Position numbers and translations under genes: made by a program
Notes under the pieces: model-generated
Told to the model about the DNA's origin: nothing
Databases searched by the model: none
Seen by the model: the letters and a program-made list of their open reading frames with translations, nothing else
Origin: Hyphomicrobiales bacterium
Lineage (GTDB): Bacteria > Pseudomonadota > Alphaproteobacteria > Rhizobiales > Rhizobiaceae
Assembly: GCA_900471515.1 (NCBI GenBank)
Contig: UCFC01000019.1
Coordinates: 62,001 to 126,000, forward strand
Reading direction: 5' to 3'
DNA length: 64,000 bases
Shown here: piece after piece, positions 49,849 to 59,572 of the stretch
Layout of the letters: each line of letters opens with the position of its first letter
Numbering within the stretch: the stretch's first letter is position 1

Positions 49849-50808
49849 GTGACTGTTTTTCTTTTCATTCTGCGTAAACTGGCAAGCGCTCTCGCGGTGA
49901 TGTTCACCGTGTCGCTGCTCGTTTACCTGGCGCTGGAGGTCAATGTCGGCGATGTCGCCGTCAAGGTTCTCGGCCAGTTCTCGACGCCGGCCCAGCGCGC
50001 CCAGTGGCTGACAGCCAACGGTTACGACGATCCCTTCATCATCCGTTACGGCCGCTGGCTCTGGTCCTTCGTGACCGGCGATTGGGGCATGTCCACCTAT
50101 TATCGTGCGCCGGTTTCCCACCTGATCCCGGATCGGCTTGCCGCCTCCGGCATTCTTGCTGGCGGGGCGCTGCTCATCATCGTCCCGGTCGGCCTGTTTG
50201 CGGGCATCATCGCCGGCATGCGCCCGGGCTCCGTTCTCGACCGCATCATTTCCTTCATCGCGATCGCCACGACCTCGATCCCGGATTTCGCCTCCGCCGT
50301 TTTCTTCTCCGCCGTCTTCGTGTTCTGGCTGCACTGGTTGCCCGGCGCCAGCACGATGCTGACGGGCTTTTCGCTGCAGCAGATCATCCTGCCGGTCCTG
50401 GTGCTCGGCTTCTATTCGACCGGTTACCTGGCACGTGTCACCCGCGCCTCGATGATCGAGGTCATGGGCACGCACTATGTCCGCACGGCGCGGCTGAAGG
50501 GTGCGAGCACGGCGCGCATCGTCTGGCGCCATGCTTTGCGCAACGCGCTGATCACGCCTGTGACCGTCATCATGCTGCAGCTCCCGTGGCTTCTGTCGGG
50601 CGTCATCGTCGTGGAGGTTTTCTATGCCTATAAGGGCTTCGGCACGCTTCTCTACGATGCCGCGCTCAACAGCGATATCCGCCTCGTCGAGGCCTGCGCG
50701 ATGGTGAGCGTCGTGGTGGTCGTTGCGACGCAGATCCTCTCCGACCTCGCCTATGGCTGGCTCAATCCGCGCGTCTCGCTGCTCGATGCAGCCAAGGGAC
50801 GGAAGTGA
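49849..50808 (+). CDS. ABC transporter permease, DppB-like
   Basis: Permease of 319 residues with six membrane segments and the DppB coupling loop (VRTARLKGASTARIVWRHALRNALI). The GTG start at 49849 is chosen because GAGG lies seven bases upstream and the protein then begins directly at the first membrane helix. Another in-frame ATG would overlap the preceding gene by 100 bases. Confidence 0.9.
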   Translation: MTVFLFILRKLASALAVMFTVSLLVYLALEVNVGDVAVKVLGQFSTPAQRAQWLTANGYDDPFIIRYGRWLWSFVTGDWGMSTYYRAPVSHLIPDRLAASGILAGGALLIIVPVGLFAGIIAGMRPGSVLDRIISFIAIATTSIPDFASAVFFSAVFVFWLHWLPGASTMLTGFSLQQIILPVLVLGFYSTGYLARVTRASMIEVMGTHYVRTARLKGASTARIVWRHALRNALITPVTVIMLQLPWLLSGVIVVEVFYAYKGFGTLLYDAALNSDIRLVEACAMVSVVVVVATQILSDLAYGWLNPRVSLLDAAKGRK

Positions 50809-50815
50809 GGGCGCC

Positions 50816-51661
50816 ATGCGGAAGACCGTAACACCCTACCTCTCCAATCCCGTCATTCTGATCGGCGGGTTCCTCACGATCGGCTGGCTGCTGGTGGCGA
50901 TCTTCGCGCCGTGGCTTGCGCCCTATGATCCGATCCGCACGCTGCTGCCGCTCGCAAAGCCGGGCATGGCCGATCCCTCGGGCAATGTCTTCTGGCTCGG
51001 AACGGACAAGCTCGGCCGCGATATTCTCTCTCGCCTCATCTATGGCGCACGCACCGTCGTCGTCTTCTCGACGTTGGCGACGCTGACGGCCTATGTGGTC
51101 GGCGTCGTGCTCGGGCTTGCCGCCGGTTACTGGCGCGGCTGGGGCGATGCGGTTCTGTCCTATGTCGCCAATGTCGTGCTCTCCTTCCCGGTGCTGGTGC
51201 TCTACATCGTCATCATCGTCGTGGTCGGTTCCTCGCCTTTCAACATCGTGCTGGCCGTCACCTTCGGCAGCGCGCCGGCGATCTTCCGCATCGTGCGCGG
51301 CATCACCATCGACGTCGCCAGCCGTGATTACGTGGCGGCGGCGGTGACGCAGGGCGAAAGCACCTGGCGCATCATGCTCTTCGATATTCTGCCCAATGCC
51401 AGCGGGCCGCTTGCCGTCGATTTCTGCCTGCGCCTTGGCTACACGGCGATCACCATCGGCACGCTCGGCTTCCTTGGCCTCGGTCTGCCGCCGCCGACGC
51501 CGGACTGGGGCACGATGGTGAATGAAGGCCGCGCCATGGCGATTGCCTTCCCGCATCTCGTGATTTTTCCATGCCTTGCGATCTCGTCGCTGATGCTGGG
51601 CTTGAGCCTGCTGGCCGACGGATTGCGGGAAGTCTCGGAAGCGCAGGGGAGGCGCGCATGA
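50816..51661 (+). CDS. ABC transporter permease, DppC-like
   Basis: Permease of 281 residues with an N-terminal cytoplasmic lead, LGTDKLGRDILSRLIYGART (the DppC hallmark) and a coupling loop (VAAAVTQGESTWRIMLFDILPN). Begins seven bases after the DppB-like gene and overlaps the ATPase gene by four bases. Confidence 0.92.
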   Translation: MRKTVTPYLSNPVILIGGFLTIGWLLVAIFAPWLAPYDPIRTLLPLAKPGMADPSGNVFWLGTDKLGRDILSRLIYGARTVVVFSTLATLTAYVVGVVLGLAAGYWRGWGDAVLSYVANVVLSFPVLVLYIVIIVVVGSSPFNIVLAVTFGSAPAIFRIVRGITIDVASRDYVAAAVTQGESTWRIMLFDILPNASGPLAVDFCLRLGYTAITIGTLGFLGLGLPPPTPDWGTMVNEGRAMAIAFPHLVIFPCLAISSLMLGLSLLADGLREVSEAQGRRA

Positions 51662-53247
51662 GCAGCAACGAAAGCCAGCCGATCCTTCGGGTCGAAAACT
51701 TAAGCGTCGCACTGCCGAATGGTGCTGACCGGCCCTATGCCGTGAAAGCCGCAAGCTTCGATCTGAAGGCGCGCGAAATCCTCTGCATCGTCGGCGAGTC
51801 CGGTTCGGGCAAGTCGGTGCTGTCGAGCGCGCTGATGGGTGCGGTCGCGGAAGGGCTGAAGGTTGCCGGCGGCAAGGTTGTGCTCGGCGATACCGATCTC
51901 GTCGGCCTTTCCGAGCGTGCGTTCCGCGCTATCCGCGGCAGCGATATCGCCATGATCTTCCAGGAGCCGATCGCCTCGCTCAATCCGGCGATGACGGTTT
52001 CGGCGCAGATTGAGGAAGTCTTCGAACTGCATTCGGATTTCGATGCCGCCGAGCGCAGGAGACGCGCCCGGGCGCTGGTCGAATCCATGCATCTGCCGAA
52101 CCCGGACCGTATCCTGCAGGCCTATCCGCATGAGCTTTCCGGCGGCCAGTGCCAGCGCGTCGTCATCGCCATGGCGCTTGCCATGAACCCGCGCGTGCTG
52201 ATCGCCGACGAGCCGACGACCGCACTCGATGTGACCACGCAGGCGCAGGTGCTGAAGCTGGTGCGCGAGCTGCGCGACGTGCACGGCCACGGCATCGTCT
52301 TCATTACTCACGATTTCGGCGTGGTGGCCGATATTGCCGACCGGGTGGCGGTCATGCGCCATGGCGAGATCGTCGAGATCGGGGAGGCGAAACAGGTGCT
52401 GACGGCACCTGTTCACCCCTACACGAAGGAGCTGATCGCCGCCGTTCCGAGCCTGACGCCGCATGGCCGACCGGCGGCGCAGACCGGCGAGCAGCCGGTG
52501 CTTGCGGTGCATGATCTGCAGCATTCCTACGGCAGCGTTCAGGTTCTGAAACATGTGGAGCTCAGCCTGCTGCCGGGCCGCGTTGTCTCAATCGTCGGCG
52601 AATCCGGTTGCGGCAAGTCAACGCTTGCCAAGGCGATGATCCGGCTGATCGAGCCGAAGAGCGGCCGGGTGGAAGTCGCGGGTGCCGATCTTCTCGGCCT
52701 TTCGCCGGCGCCGCTGCGGGCGCGCCGCCGGTCGATCCAGATGATTTTCCAGGATCCGTTCGGTTCGCTCAATCCGCGCCGCCGCGTCGGGCCGATGATC
52801 GCGCGTTCCGCCATGCTTGCCGGTGTCGAGGCGGGCGAGGCGCGCCGCCGGGCGGAGGAGCTGCTTGATCTCGTCGGCCTGCAGAAGAGCGCCTATTGGC
52901 GCAAGCCGTCGGCTTTCTCCGGCGGGCAGCGCCAGCGCATCGGCATTGCCCGCGCGCTTGCCATGCGGCCGGACGTGCTGATTGCGGATGAGAGCGTTTC
53001 GGCGCTCGACGTCTCCGTTCAGGCGCAGGTTCTGAAACTGCTTCGCGAATTGCAGGAGAAGCTGCAGCTCGCCATCGTCTTCATCACCCACGACCTGCGC
53101 GTCGCGGCCCAGATCAGCGACGAGATCGTGGTGATGCAGAAGGGTGAAATCGTCGAACGCGGCAGTGCGGCCCAGGTGCTGCAGGCGCCGACACACCCCT
53201 ATACGAGAACACTTCTCGACGCGGCGCCGGGCCGCAGCACGTTCTAG
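51658..53247 (+). CDS. ABC transporter ATP-binding protein with two nucleotide-binding domains (DppD-DppF fusion type)
   Basis: ATPase of 529 residues made of two ABC domains. The first has Walker A GESGSGKS, signature LSGGQCQRVVIAMA and Walker B VLIADEPTTALD; the second has GESGCGKS, FSGGQRQRIGIARA and VLIADESVSALD. In the second domain the Walker B acid is followed by Ser rather than Pro, as is common in DppF. Each domain ends with an oligopeptide-type segment (HPYTKELIAAVP, HPYTRTLLDAAP). A single fused ATPase is frequent in rhizobial glutathione/peptide-type importers. Confidence 0.93.
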   Translation: MSSNESQPILRVENLSVALPNGADRPYAVKAASFDLKAREILCIVGESGSGKSVLSSALMGAVAEGLKVAGGKVVLGDTDLVGLSERAFRAIRGSDIAMIFQEPIASLNPAMTVSAQIEEVFELHSDFDAAERRRRARALVESMHLPNPDRILQAYPHELSGGQCQRVVIAMALAMNPRVLIADEPTTALDVTTQAQVLKLVRELRDVHGHGIVFITHDFGVVADIADRVAVMRHGEIVEIGEAKQVLTAPVHPYTKELIAAVPSLTPHGRPAAQTGEQPVLAVHDLQHSYGSVQVLKHVELSLLPGRVVSIVGESGCGKSTLAKAMIRLIEPKSGRVEVAGADLLGLSPAPLRARRRSIQMIFQDPFGSLNPRRRVGPMIARSAMLAGVEAGEARRRAEELLDLVGLQKSAYWRKPSAFSGGQRQRIGIARALAMRPDVLIADESVSALDVSVQAQVLKLLRELQEKLQLAIVFITHDLRVAAQISDEIVVMQKGEIVERGSAAQVLQAPTHPYTRTLLDAAPGRSTF

Positions 53248-53343
53248 CCGCCGCTTCCGGGCGTCGGCACCCTGTTTCGTTTCAACGTATGGCCGGCAGA
53301 GGCCGGCATGCGCGTGGTTGTCTATTGTCCCGAGGATGCCGTC

Positions 53344-54762
53344 ATGACGGAATATCGCAATTTCATCGCCGGAGAATTCCGGTCTTCCGGCACTCTGGTG
53401 CCGGTGCTCAATCCGGCAACGGAAGCCCAATTCGCCAAGGTGCCGTCGGCGACCGCCGATGAAGCCGTCGAGGCGGTCGAGGCGGCGGCGAAAGCGCAGA
53501 AGGAGTGGCGGGCGCTGCCGGCCATTGCGCGTGGCGATGCGCTGCGTAAGCTTGCTGTTGTCATCGAGCAGCGGGCGGAAAAGATCGGTGCGGCGCTGGC
53601 GCTGGAATCCGGCAAGAGCTTGGCCGATGCGACGGGCGAGGCGATCTACGCTGCCGAGCTGATGCGCTATCATGCCGAATGGGCACGCCGCATCGAGGGT
53701 GAAATCATCCCGAGCGACAATGCCAACGAAACGCTGCTTCTGAAGCGCGAGGCGATCGGCGTCGTCGCCTGCCTGATCCCCTTCAATTTCCCGATCTACA
53801 CGCTGGTGCGCAAGATCGCGCCGGCGCTGATTGCCGGCAACGCGGTCGTCGTGCGCCCGAGCAATTCGACGCCGACCTCGGCCTTCGAAATTGCCGAAGC
53901 CGTGGTCGAGGCGGGACTGCCGGCCGGGCTTATCAATATCCTCACCATGTCGCATGAGGTTGCGGCGACACTCTGCACCCATCCGAAGGTCGGCATGGTC
54001 ACGCTGACCGGCAGTCTGCAGGCCGGCCGTATCGTGCTCGACTATTGCAAGGCGAACATTGCCAAGCCGTCGCTGGAACTCGGCGGCAAGACGCCCGTCA
54101 TCATCGAGCCGGATGCCGATCTCGATGCCGTTGCCGCGCAGCTCGTCGCCGCCAAGACCAATCATTGCGGCCAGCTCTGCACGGCGCCGGAGCGTGTCTA
54201 TGTGCACCGTTCCATCCATGATGCGCTGCTTGCCAAGCTGAAGGCCGGCTTTGCCGCACGCGCCTTCGGCGACCGTTCTGTCGATGCGTCCCGCGTCGGG
54301 CCGCTCGCCACCAAGGCTGCGCAGACCAATGTGCACAAGGCCGTCCTGAAGGCGGTGGAGGAGGGGGCGCGTATCGAAGCCGGCGGCATCCTGCCTGAAG
54401 GCCCCGGCTTCTTCTATCCGCCGACGCTGCTTTCCAATTGCCGCCAGGACATGGAGATCATCGCCGAGGAAATTTTCGGGCCGGTTCTACCTGTTGTTGC
54501 CTACGATACGACCGAGGAGGCGCTGGCGCTAGCCAACGACCATCAGTTCGGTCTGAGTTCGGTGCTCTTCACCAACGATCACCGCACGATCATGCGCTTT
54601 TCCGACGCGATCGAAGCCGGCGAATTCTACGTCAACCGTTTCCCTGCCGATCCCTACCAGGGTTATCACGCCGGCTGGAAGCGCTCCGGCCTCGGCGGCG
54701 ATGACGGCAAGCACGGCATGCTCGAATTCACCCAGACGCGCCTCGTCATACTCAAGCATTGA
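53344..54762 (+). CDS. Aldehyde dehydrogenase, AldA-like (lactaldehyde/glycolaldehyde type)
   Basis: NAD-dependent aldehyde dehydrogenase of 472 residues. General base Glu in LELGGKTP, catalytic Cys in CGQLCTAPE. The C-terminal DPYQGYHAGWKRSGLGGDDGKHG closely follows E. coli AldA, which oxidises lactaldehyde and glycolaldehyde. The ATG at 53344 is chosen over an ATG 12 codons upstream, since the protein then starts at the family position. It is followed after 11 bases by an enolase-superfamily dehydratase, which suggests a sugar-acid pathway that yields a hydroxyaldehyde (inference). Confidence 0.88.
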   Translation: MTEYRNFIAGEFRSSGTLVPVLNPATEAQFAKVPSATADEAVEAVEAAAKAQKEWRALPAIARGDALRKLAVVIEQRAEKIGAALALESGKSLADATGEAIYAAELMRYHAEWARRIEGEIIPSDNANETLLLKREAIGVVACLIPFNFPIYTLVRKIAPALIAGNAVVVRPSNSTPTSAFEIAEAVVEAGLPAGLINILTMSHEVAATLCTHPKVGMVTLTGSLQAGRIVLDYCKANIAKPSLELGGKTPVIIEPDADLDAVAAQLVAAKTNHCGQLCTAPERVYVHRSIHDALLAKLKAGFAARAFGDRSVDASRVGPLATKAAQTNVHKAVLKAVEEGARIEAGGILPEGPGFFYPPTLLSNCRQDMEIIAEEIFGPVLPVVAYDTTEEALALANDHQFGLSSVLFTNDHRTIMRFSDAIEAGEFYVNRFPADPYQGYHAGWKRSGLGGDDGKHGMLEFTQTRLVILKH

Positions 54763-54773
54763 GGATCACGGCC

Positions 54774-55991
54774 ATGCAGATCGCATCGCTTTCCACCCAT
54801 GTCGTCGCCGTTCCGCCGCCGCATATCGGCGGCATGTACTGGATCTTCGTGCGGCTGACGACAGCCGACGGTATCGTGGGTGTCGGAGAAATCTATTCGA
54901 CCGCCTTCCATCCGCAGGCGCTCGTGCCGCTGATCGAGGACGTCTTCCAGCGCTATCTGCTCGGCCATGACCCGCATGATATCGAGCGCTTCTGGCGGCT
55001 CGCCTATTCGAGCGGTTTCACCCAGCGCCCGGACCCGACGATGATGGGCATCGTCTCCGGCCTGGAAATCGCCTGCTGGGACATTATCGGCAAGGCGGCC
55101 GGCAAGCCGGTGCACAAGCTGATCGGCGGGCGTGTGCATGAGAAGCTGCGCGCCTATACCTATCTCTATCCGAAGAACGCGGCCGGCGAATATGACTATA
55201 ACGATCCGGACCTCGCCGCCGAATGTGCGGTGAAGATGGTCGAGATGGGCTTCACCGCCATCAAGTTCGACCCGGCCGGTCCCTATACGGCCTATTCCGG
55301 CCATCAGCTTTCGCTCGGCGTCATGGACCGCTGCGAGGAATTCTGCGCCCGGATTCGGGAGGCTGTCGGCAGCAGCGCCGATCTGCTCTTCGGCACGCAT
55401 GGGCAGATGGTGCCGTCCTCGGCGATCCGGCTGGCACAGCGGCTGGAGAAATATGATCCGCTCTGGTTCGAGGAGCCGGTGCCGCCAGGCCAGGAAGAGG
55501 CGATGGCGGAGGTTGCCCGCAAGACCTCGATCCCGATTTCGACCGGCGAGCGGCTGACGACGAAATACGAGTTCCAGCGCGTGCTGGAAACCGGTGCGGC
55601 CTCTATCCTGCAGATGAACGTGGCGCGCGCCGGCGGCATTCTGGAATCGAAGAAGATCGCCGGCATGGCGGAGGCGCATTACGCGCAGATCGCGCCGCAT
55701 CTCTACAATGGCCCGATCGGTGCCGCGGCCAGCATCCAGCTTGCCGCGTCTTCGCCGAATTTCCTGATCCATGAGGCGATCGTCGATTTCTCGGGCTTCT
55801 ATGCCGAGATCCTGAAGACACCGCTGCGCTTCGAGGACGGCTATCTGATCCCGTCGGACGAACCGGGACTGGGCGTGGAACTCGATCTCGATGTCGTCGC
55901 CAAACACTCGCCTTACGAAGGGCAGCGGTTGCATCTGCAAATGGATGACAAGCCTGCCGACGTGAAGGCCTTTGCGCCGGCCCGCGGCTGA
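54774..55991 (+). CDS. Enolase-superfamily (mandelate racemase/muconate lactonizing) sugar-acid dehydratase-like
   Basis: Enzyme of 405 residues with the capping domain and (beta/alpha)8 barrel of the MR/MLE family. Visible elements are SGLEIACWDIIGKAAGKPVHKLIGG, FTAIKFDPAG (Lys loop), LLFGTHGQM, LWFEEPVPP (metal Glu), ISTGERL (metal Glu) and HLYNGPIGAAAS. The first metal position lies in the GTHGQ region, as in some galactarate/galactonate-type dehydratases. Sugar-acid dehydration is the likely reaction; the specific acid is not identifiable. ATG 54774 is preferred over a TTG five codons upstream. Confidence 0.87.
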   Translation: MQIASLSTHVVAVPPPHIGGMYWIFVRLTTADGIVGVGEIYSTAFHPQALVPLIEDVFQRYLLGHDPHDIERFWRLAYSSGFTQRPDPTMMGIVSGLEIACWDIIGKAAGKPVHKLIGGRVHEKLRAYTYLYPKNAAGEYDYNDPDLAAECAVKMVEMGFTAIKFDPAGPYTAYSGHQLSLGVMDRCEEFCARIREAVGSSADLLFGTHGQMVPSSAIRLAQRLEKYDPLWFEEPVPPGQEEAMAEVARKTSIPISTGERLTTKYEFQRVLETGAASILQMNVARAGGILESKKIAGMAEAHYAQIAPHLYNGPIGAAASIQLAASSPNFLIHEAIVDFSGFYAEILKTPLRFEDGYLIPSDEPGLGVELDLDVVAKHSPYEGQRLHLQMDDKPADVKAFAPARG

Positions 55992-55999
55992 GAACGAAG

Positions 56000-57613
56000 A
56001 TGACGACATACGATTATATCATCGTCGGCGCCGGCTCGGCCGGCTGCATTCTGGCCGCGCGCCTCAGCGAAAGCGGCAGGCACAATGTGCTTTTGATCGA
56101 AGCCGGCGGCAATGACAGCTCGCCCTGGTTTCGAATCCCGGTCGGTTATGCGCGCTCCTACTACGATCCGAAGGTCAACTGGATGTACTGGAGCGAGCCG
56201 GAAGCGGCACTGAACGGCCGGCGCATTTATGCGCCGCGCGGCAAGGTGCAGGGCGGTTCGGGCTCCATCAATGCGATGATCTTCGTGCGCGGCGCGGCGG
56301 ACGATTTCGACGACTGGAAGGCCGCCGGCAATCTCGGCTGGGGCTATGAAGACGTGCTGCCCTTCTTCCGCAAGCTGGAAACGCATGCGGGCGGCGAGAG
56401 CAAATATCATGGCGGCGGCGGGCCGATCCACGTCACGCCGATGCGTGGCCAGTCACATGCGATCACCGACCGCTTTCTGGAGGCGTGTGCCGAGCTGCAG
56501 CTGCCGTTGAACGCGGACTTCAACGGCGAGAGCATCGAGGGCGCCGGTATCTACGACATCAATACGCGCAACGGCGTGCGTTCTTCCTCGTCGCTTGCCT
56601 ATCTGCGGCCGGCGCTCGGACGGCCCAATCTTGCGATTTTGCGCAAGAGCCGCGTGCGCCGGGTGATCGTCGATGCCGAGGCGCGCGCGACCGGCGTCGA
56701 GGTGATCGGGCCGGGTGGCGTCACCAGCTATGCGGCGCGGCAGGAAGTCGTTCTTTCGGCCGGCGCGGTCGATACGCCGAAGCTGTTGCAGCTTTCCGGC
56801 ATCGGCGACGGGGCGCATCTGCAGTCGCTCGGCATTCCGCTCGTCCGGCACCTGCCGGCGGTCGGCAAGAACCTGCAGGACCATCTCTGCGCCAGCTTCT
56901 ACTATCGCTCGACCGTGCCGACGCTGAACGACGAACTCGGCACCATCTTCGGGCAGGCGCGGCAGGCGCTGCGCTACATCCTGACCCGGCGGGGGCCGCT
57001 GGCGCTGAGCGTCAACCAGGCGGGCGCCTTTCTACGCGGCAGTCCGGAGGAAGAGCGGCCGAACATCCAGCTCTATTTCAACCCGCTCTCCTATCGCATC
57101 CCGAGCGATCCGAAGGCGGGACTGAAGCCGGAGCCCTATTCGGGCTTCCTTCTGGCTTTCAACTCCTGCCGGCCGACGAGCCGCGGTTCGGTCAGCATCG
57201 TCTCGCCCGAACTGGCGCATGCGCCACAGATCCGGCCGAACTATCTCGGCACCGCCCATGACGAGGAGGAGGTCATTCAGGGAAGCCGGCTGGTGCGGCG
57301 GATCATGGAAGCGCCGGCGCTGCGGGCCATCACCGAAACGGAGATGCCGCCCTCAGCGGAGGCTCAGACCGACGAGGAGCTGCTGACCTATTTCCGGGGC
57401 AATTCCGGCTCGATCTATCACCTCTGCGGATCGGCTGCGATGGGGCCGGATGAGACGACATCCGTCGTCGATGCGTCGCTGAAGGTGCATGGCGTAAACG
57501 GGCTCAGGATCGTCGATGCTTCTATCTTCCCGAACATCACGGCCGGCAATATCAACGCGCCGACGATGATGGTGGCGGAGAAGGGCGCGGCGATGATCCT
57601 CGCCGCTGCCTGA
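56000..57613 (+). CDS. GMC-family flavoprotein oxidoreductase
   Basis: FAD-dependent alcohol/sugar oxidoreductase of 537 residues, choline-dehydrogenase-like. The FAD loop is YDYIIVGAGSAGCILAARLSE; GMC signature 1 is GKVQGGSGSINAMIFVRG and signature 2 lies in VVLSAGAVDTPKLLQLSGIG. The catalytic His is in SIYHLCGSAAMGP and the C-terminal N in TAGNINAPTMM. It has no signal peptide. It is the last gene of the plus-strand set and starts nine bases after the dehydratase, so it may introduce the aldehyde or keto group of the transported compound. Confidence 0.9.
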   Translation: MTTYDYIIVGAGSAGCILAARLSESGRHNVLLIEAGGNDSSPWFRIPVGYARSYYDPKVNWMYWSEPEAALNGRRIYAPRGKVQGGSGSINAMIFVRGAADDFDDWKAAGNLGWGYEDVLPFFRKLETHAGGESKYHGGGGPIHVTPMRGQSHAITDRFLEACAELQLPLNADFNGESIEGAGIYDINTRNGVRSSSSLAYLRPALGRPNLAILRKSRVRRVIVDAEARATGVEVIGPGGVTSYAARQEVVLSAGAVDTPKLLQLSGIGDGAHLQSLGIPLVRHLPAVGKNLQDHLCASFYYRSTVPTLNDELGTIFGQARQALRYILTRRGPLALSVNQAGAFLRGSPEEERPNIQLYFNPLSYRIPSDPKAGLKPEPYSGFLLAFNSCRPTSRGSVSIVSPELAHAPQIRPNYLGTAHDEEEVIQGSRLVRRIMEAPALRAITETEMPPSAEAQTDEELLTYFRGNSGSIYHLCGSAAMGPDETTSVVDASLKVHGVNGLRIVDASIFPNITAGNINAPTMMVAEKGAAMILAAA

Positions 57614-57614
57614 G

Positions 57615-58097
57615 CTATACCTGGTGCCGGTGGATCGGGTCGATCCACGGCACGTTCTCCGGCTTTTCGACCGGTTCGATGTCGAGGTTGACGACCACAG
57701 GTTCCTGGCCTGAACGCACGAGCACGCATTCCAGCGTCTCGTCGCGGCTGGCATTGATTTCCTGATGCGGCACGAAGGGCGGCACGTAAATGAAATCGCC
57801 GGGGCCGGCCTCTGCGGTGAATTCGAGCTTTTCGCCCCAGCGCATGCGGGCCTTGCCTTTGACCACATAGATGATGCTTTCGAGATCGCCGTGGTGATGG
57901 GCGCCGGTCTTGGCATTGGCGTGGATCGTCACTGTGCCGGCCCAGATCTTCTCGGCGCCAGCGCGCGCATTGTCGATGGCGGTCGCGCGGTTCATGCCCG
58001 GCGTCTGGGCGGTGTTTGGGTCGAGCGCATTGCCGGGGATGACCTTCACGCCGTGGTCGCGCCAGTTGATGTGCTCGTCGCTGTGATTGTCGCTCAT
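57615..58097 (-). CDS. Cupin-domain protein
   Basis: Small beta-barrel protein of 160 residues with a single cupin domain. Metal-binding motif 1 is present around HHHGDLESIIYVVKG and motif 2 around GDFIYVPPFVPHQEIN. It could be an isomerase, a dioxygenase or a ligand-binding protein; the sequence does not decide. It is 73 bases downstream of the M24-fold gene on the same strand and convergent with the GMC gene. Confidence 0.85.
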   Translation of the reverse strand: MSDNHSDEHINWRDHGVKVIPGNALDPNTAQTPGMNRATAIDNARAGAEKIWAGTVTIHANAKTGAHHHGDLESIIYVVKGKARMRWGEKLEFTAEAGPGDFIYVPPFVPHQEINASRDETLECVLVRSGQEPVVVNLDIEPVEKPENVPWIDPIHRHQV

Positions 58098-58170
58098 GCC
58101 GCTCCTCCTGTCGTCGATAGCAATCTAGGCAAGGCGCGACCGGCGGCCAAGGGCTGCCGGTCATTGTTGG

Positions 58171-59529
58171 CTATTGGCGGATCAGCACATGGTCCGATTT
58201 CAGCCAGAAGGGCGGCAGGTAGAGCGGCGTATCCGAGAGCGGCAGGATGCATTCCTTCAGGGCAACGCCGAGCTTGTCCGCCATGAAGGCGCGGCGGGCG
58301 GCGATGCGGGCATGCATGTCGGGATAGCGGGTGCGGATGGCCTCGCGCAGGTCGTCATCGGCAAAGGCGATTGCATCCTCGCAGTTCAGCGCCCAGCCGG
58401 CCGGCATCGGCACGGGTATGACATCGACCTGGAAGGGCATGCCGGAACGCAGGCGCTCGATGGAACCCGGGCGAACAGGCGAATGCAGCCATTCCTCGTG
58501 GCTGCCGAGGTGACCGGGGTTGAGAGCGGAGTTCAGGCCGGCGGATTTCAGCTTCTCGGTAACGGCGGTGAAGAGGTCGCCGCCGGTGGTGCCGATATCG
58601 GCGGTTTCATACCAGGTGATCAGCGCTTCGAAATAGGCCTTGGCGGATTTGAGAAAGGCCTCGTCATGATCGGTCAGCAGGCCGGCCCGCGAGGAGAGGG
58701 CGCCCCAGTAACCGAGCGCGGTGGTGACGCCGTCGCCCTTCTTCAGGCGACGGGCCGTCGGGCTGCGCAGGCCGACGATGTTTTCGCCCTTGCCGACGGA
58801 GGCGAACATGGTGTGGACGTTCAGCGGATCGCCCTCATAGCCGAGCCGGCCGAGCGCTTCGAATTCGGTGTCGCCTTCGCGGACGCCCGACACGACGCGC
58901 CAGAGTGCGCGCGAGCAGCGGGCCGACGCCCATTCGAAGGCGGCAAGCTGGTCGACATCGACGACGGATCGCAGGCCGTTTTCCGGATGCATCAGGACGG
59001 CCGTTGCGTCGGTAACGCTGCCGGCAACACGGCGGAGCACAGCGACGATGAAATCGGGGACGAAGAAGCAGTTTGCGTGGTCCTCGTCCTCTTCCGCCGA
59101 AAGATATTTCCAGCCGACGAGGCCGATGCTGTCGCCCTTGCCGATGCCGGCATCCCTGAGACGGTCGGCAAGACGCGGGTTCTGCGTGCGGTCCTGGCCC
59201 ATGAGGCTGAAGGTCTGTGCCCGCAGCACCTCGATGCCGGGCAGGCGGGCGAGCACCGTATAGCTTTCGGATTCATTGCCGGTGATGACGACGCGCTTTC
59301 CCTTGGGGCCGAGCAGCAGCAGGGCCTCCTCGAAGCGCGGCTCGAAGCCGGAGAGGAACATGATATTGCCGAAATGCTCACGGTCGCCATAGACGACGAG
59401 CCAATCCGTGCCGGCAGCCTTCAGCGCAGCGTCGGCGCGGGCGACGTAGGTCTCGGCCGGGATCTGCGGCTGATCGGCGGCGACCGGCCCGAAATCGGGC
59501 AGGCTGAGGGGCGAGAGGGTGATTGCCAT
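58171..59529 (-). CDS. M24-fold (creatinase/aminopeptidase P-like) protein with altered metal site
   Basis: Protein of 452 residues with the two-domain M24 pita-bread architecture (N-terminal creatinase-like domain about 25-190, C-terminal catalytic fold about 195-440). The position that normally carries the two Asp metal ligands reads TTALGYWGALSSRAG and lacks them. A His region (NPGHLGSHEEW), the VDVIPVP strand and NCEDAIAFAD remain recognisable. A metal-independent creatinase-type hydrolase is therefore more likely than a metallopeptidase. It is divergent from a LacI gene with an operator-like site between and is followed by a cupin gene. Confidence 0.82.
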   Translation of the reverse strand: MAITLSPLSLPDFGPVAADQPQIPAETYVARADAALKAAGTDWLVVYGDREHFGNIMFLSGFEPRFEEALLLLGPKGKRVVITGNESESYTVLARLPGIEVLRAQTFSLMGQDRTQNPRLADRLRDAGIGKGDSIGLVGWKYLSAEEDEDHANCFFVPDFIVAVLRRVAGSVTDATAVLMHPENGLRSVVDVDQLAAFEWASARCSRALWRVVSGVREGDTEFEALGRLGYEGDPLNVHTMFASVGKGENIVGLRSPTARRLKKGDGVTTALGYWGALSSRAGLLTDHDEAFLKSAKAYFEALITWYETADIGTTGGDLFTAVTEKLKSAGLNSALNPGHLGSHEEWLHSPVRPGSIERLRSGMPFQVDVIPVPMPAGWALNCEDAIAFADDDLREAIRTRYPDMHARIAARRAFMADKLGVALKECILPLSDTPLYLPPFWLKSDHVLIRQ

Positions 59530-59572
59530 GCGGTTCCTCCATTCAAGCTGGCATTGAGGCGAAAAGCGGTGT

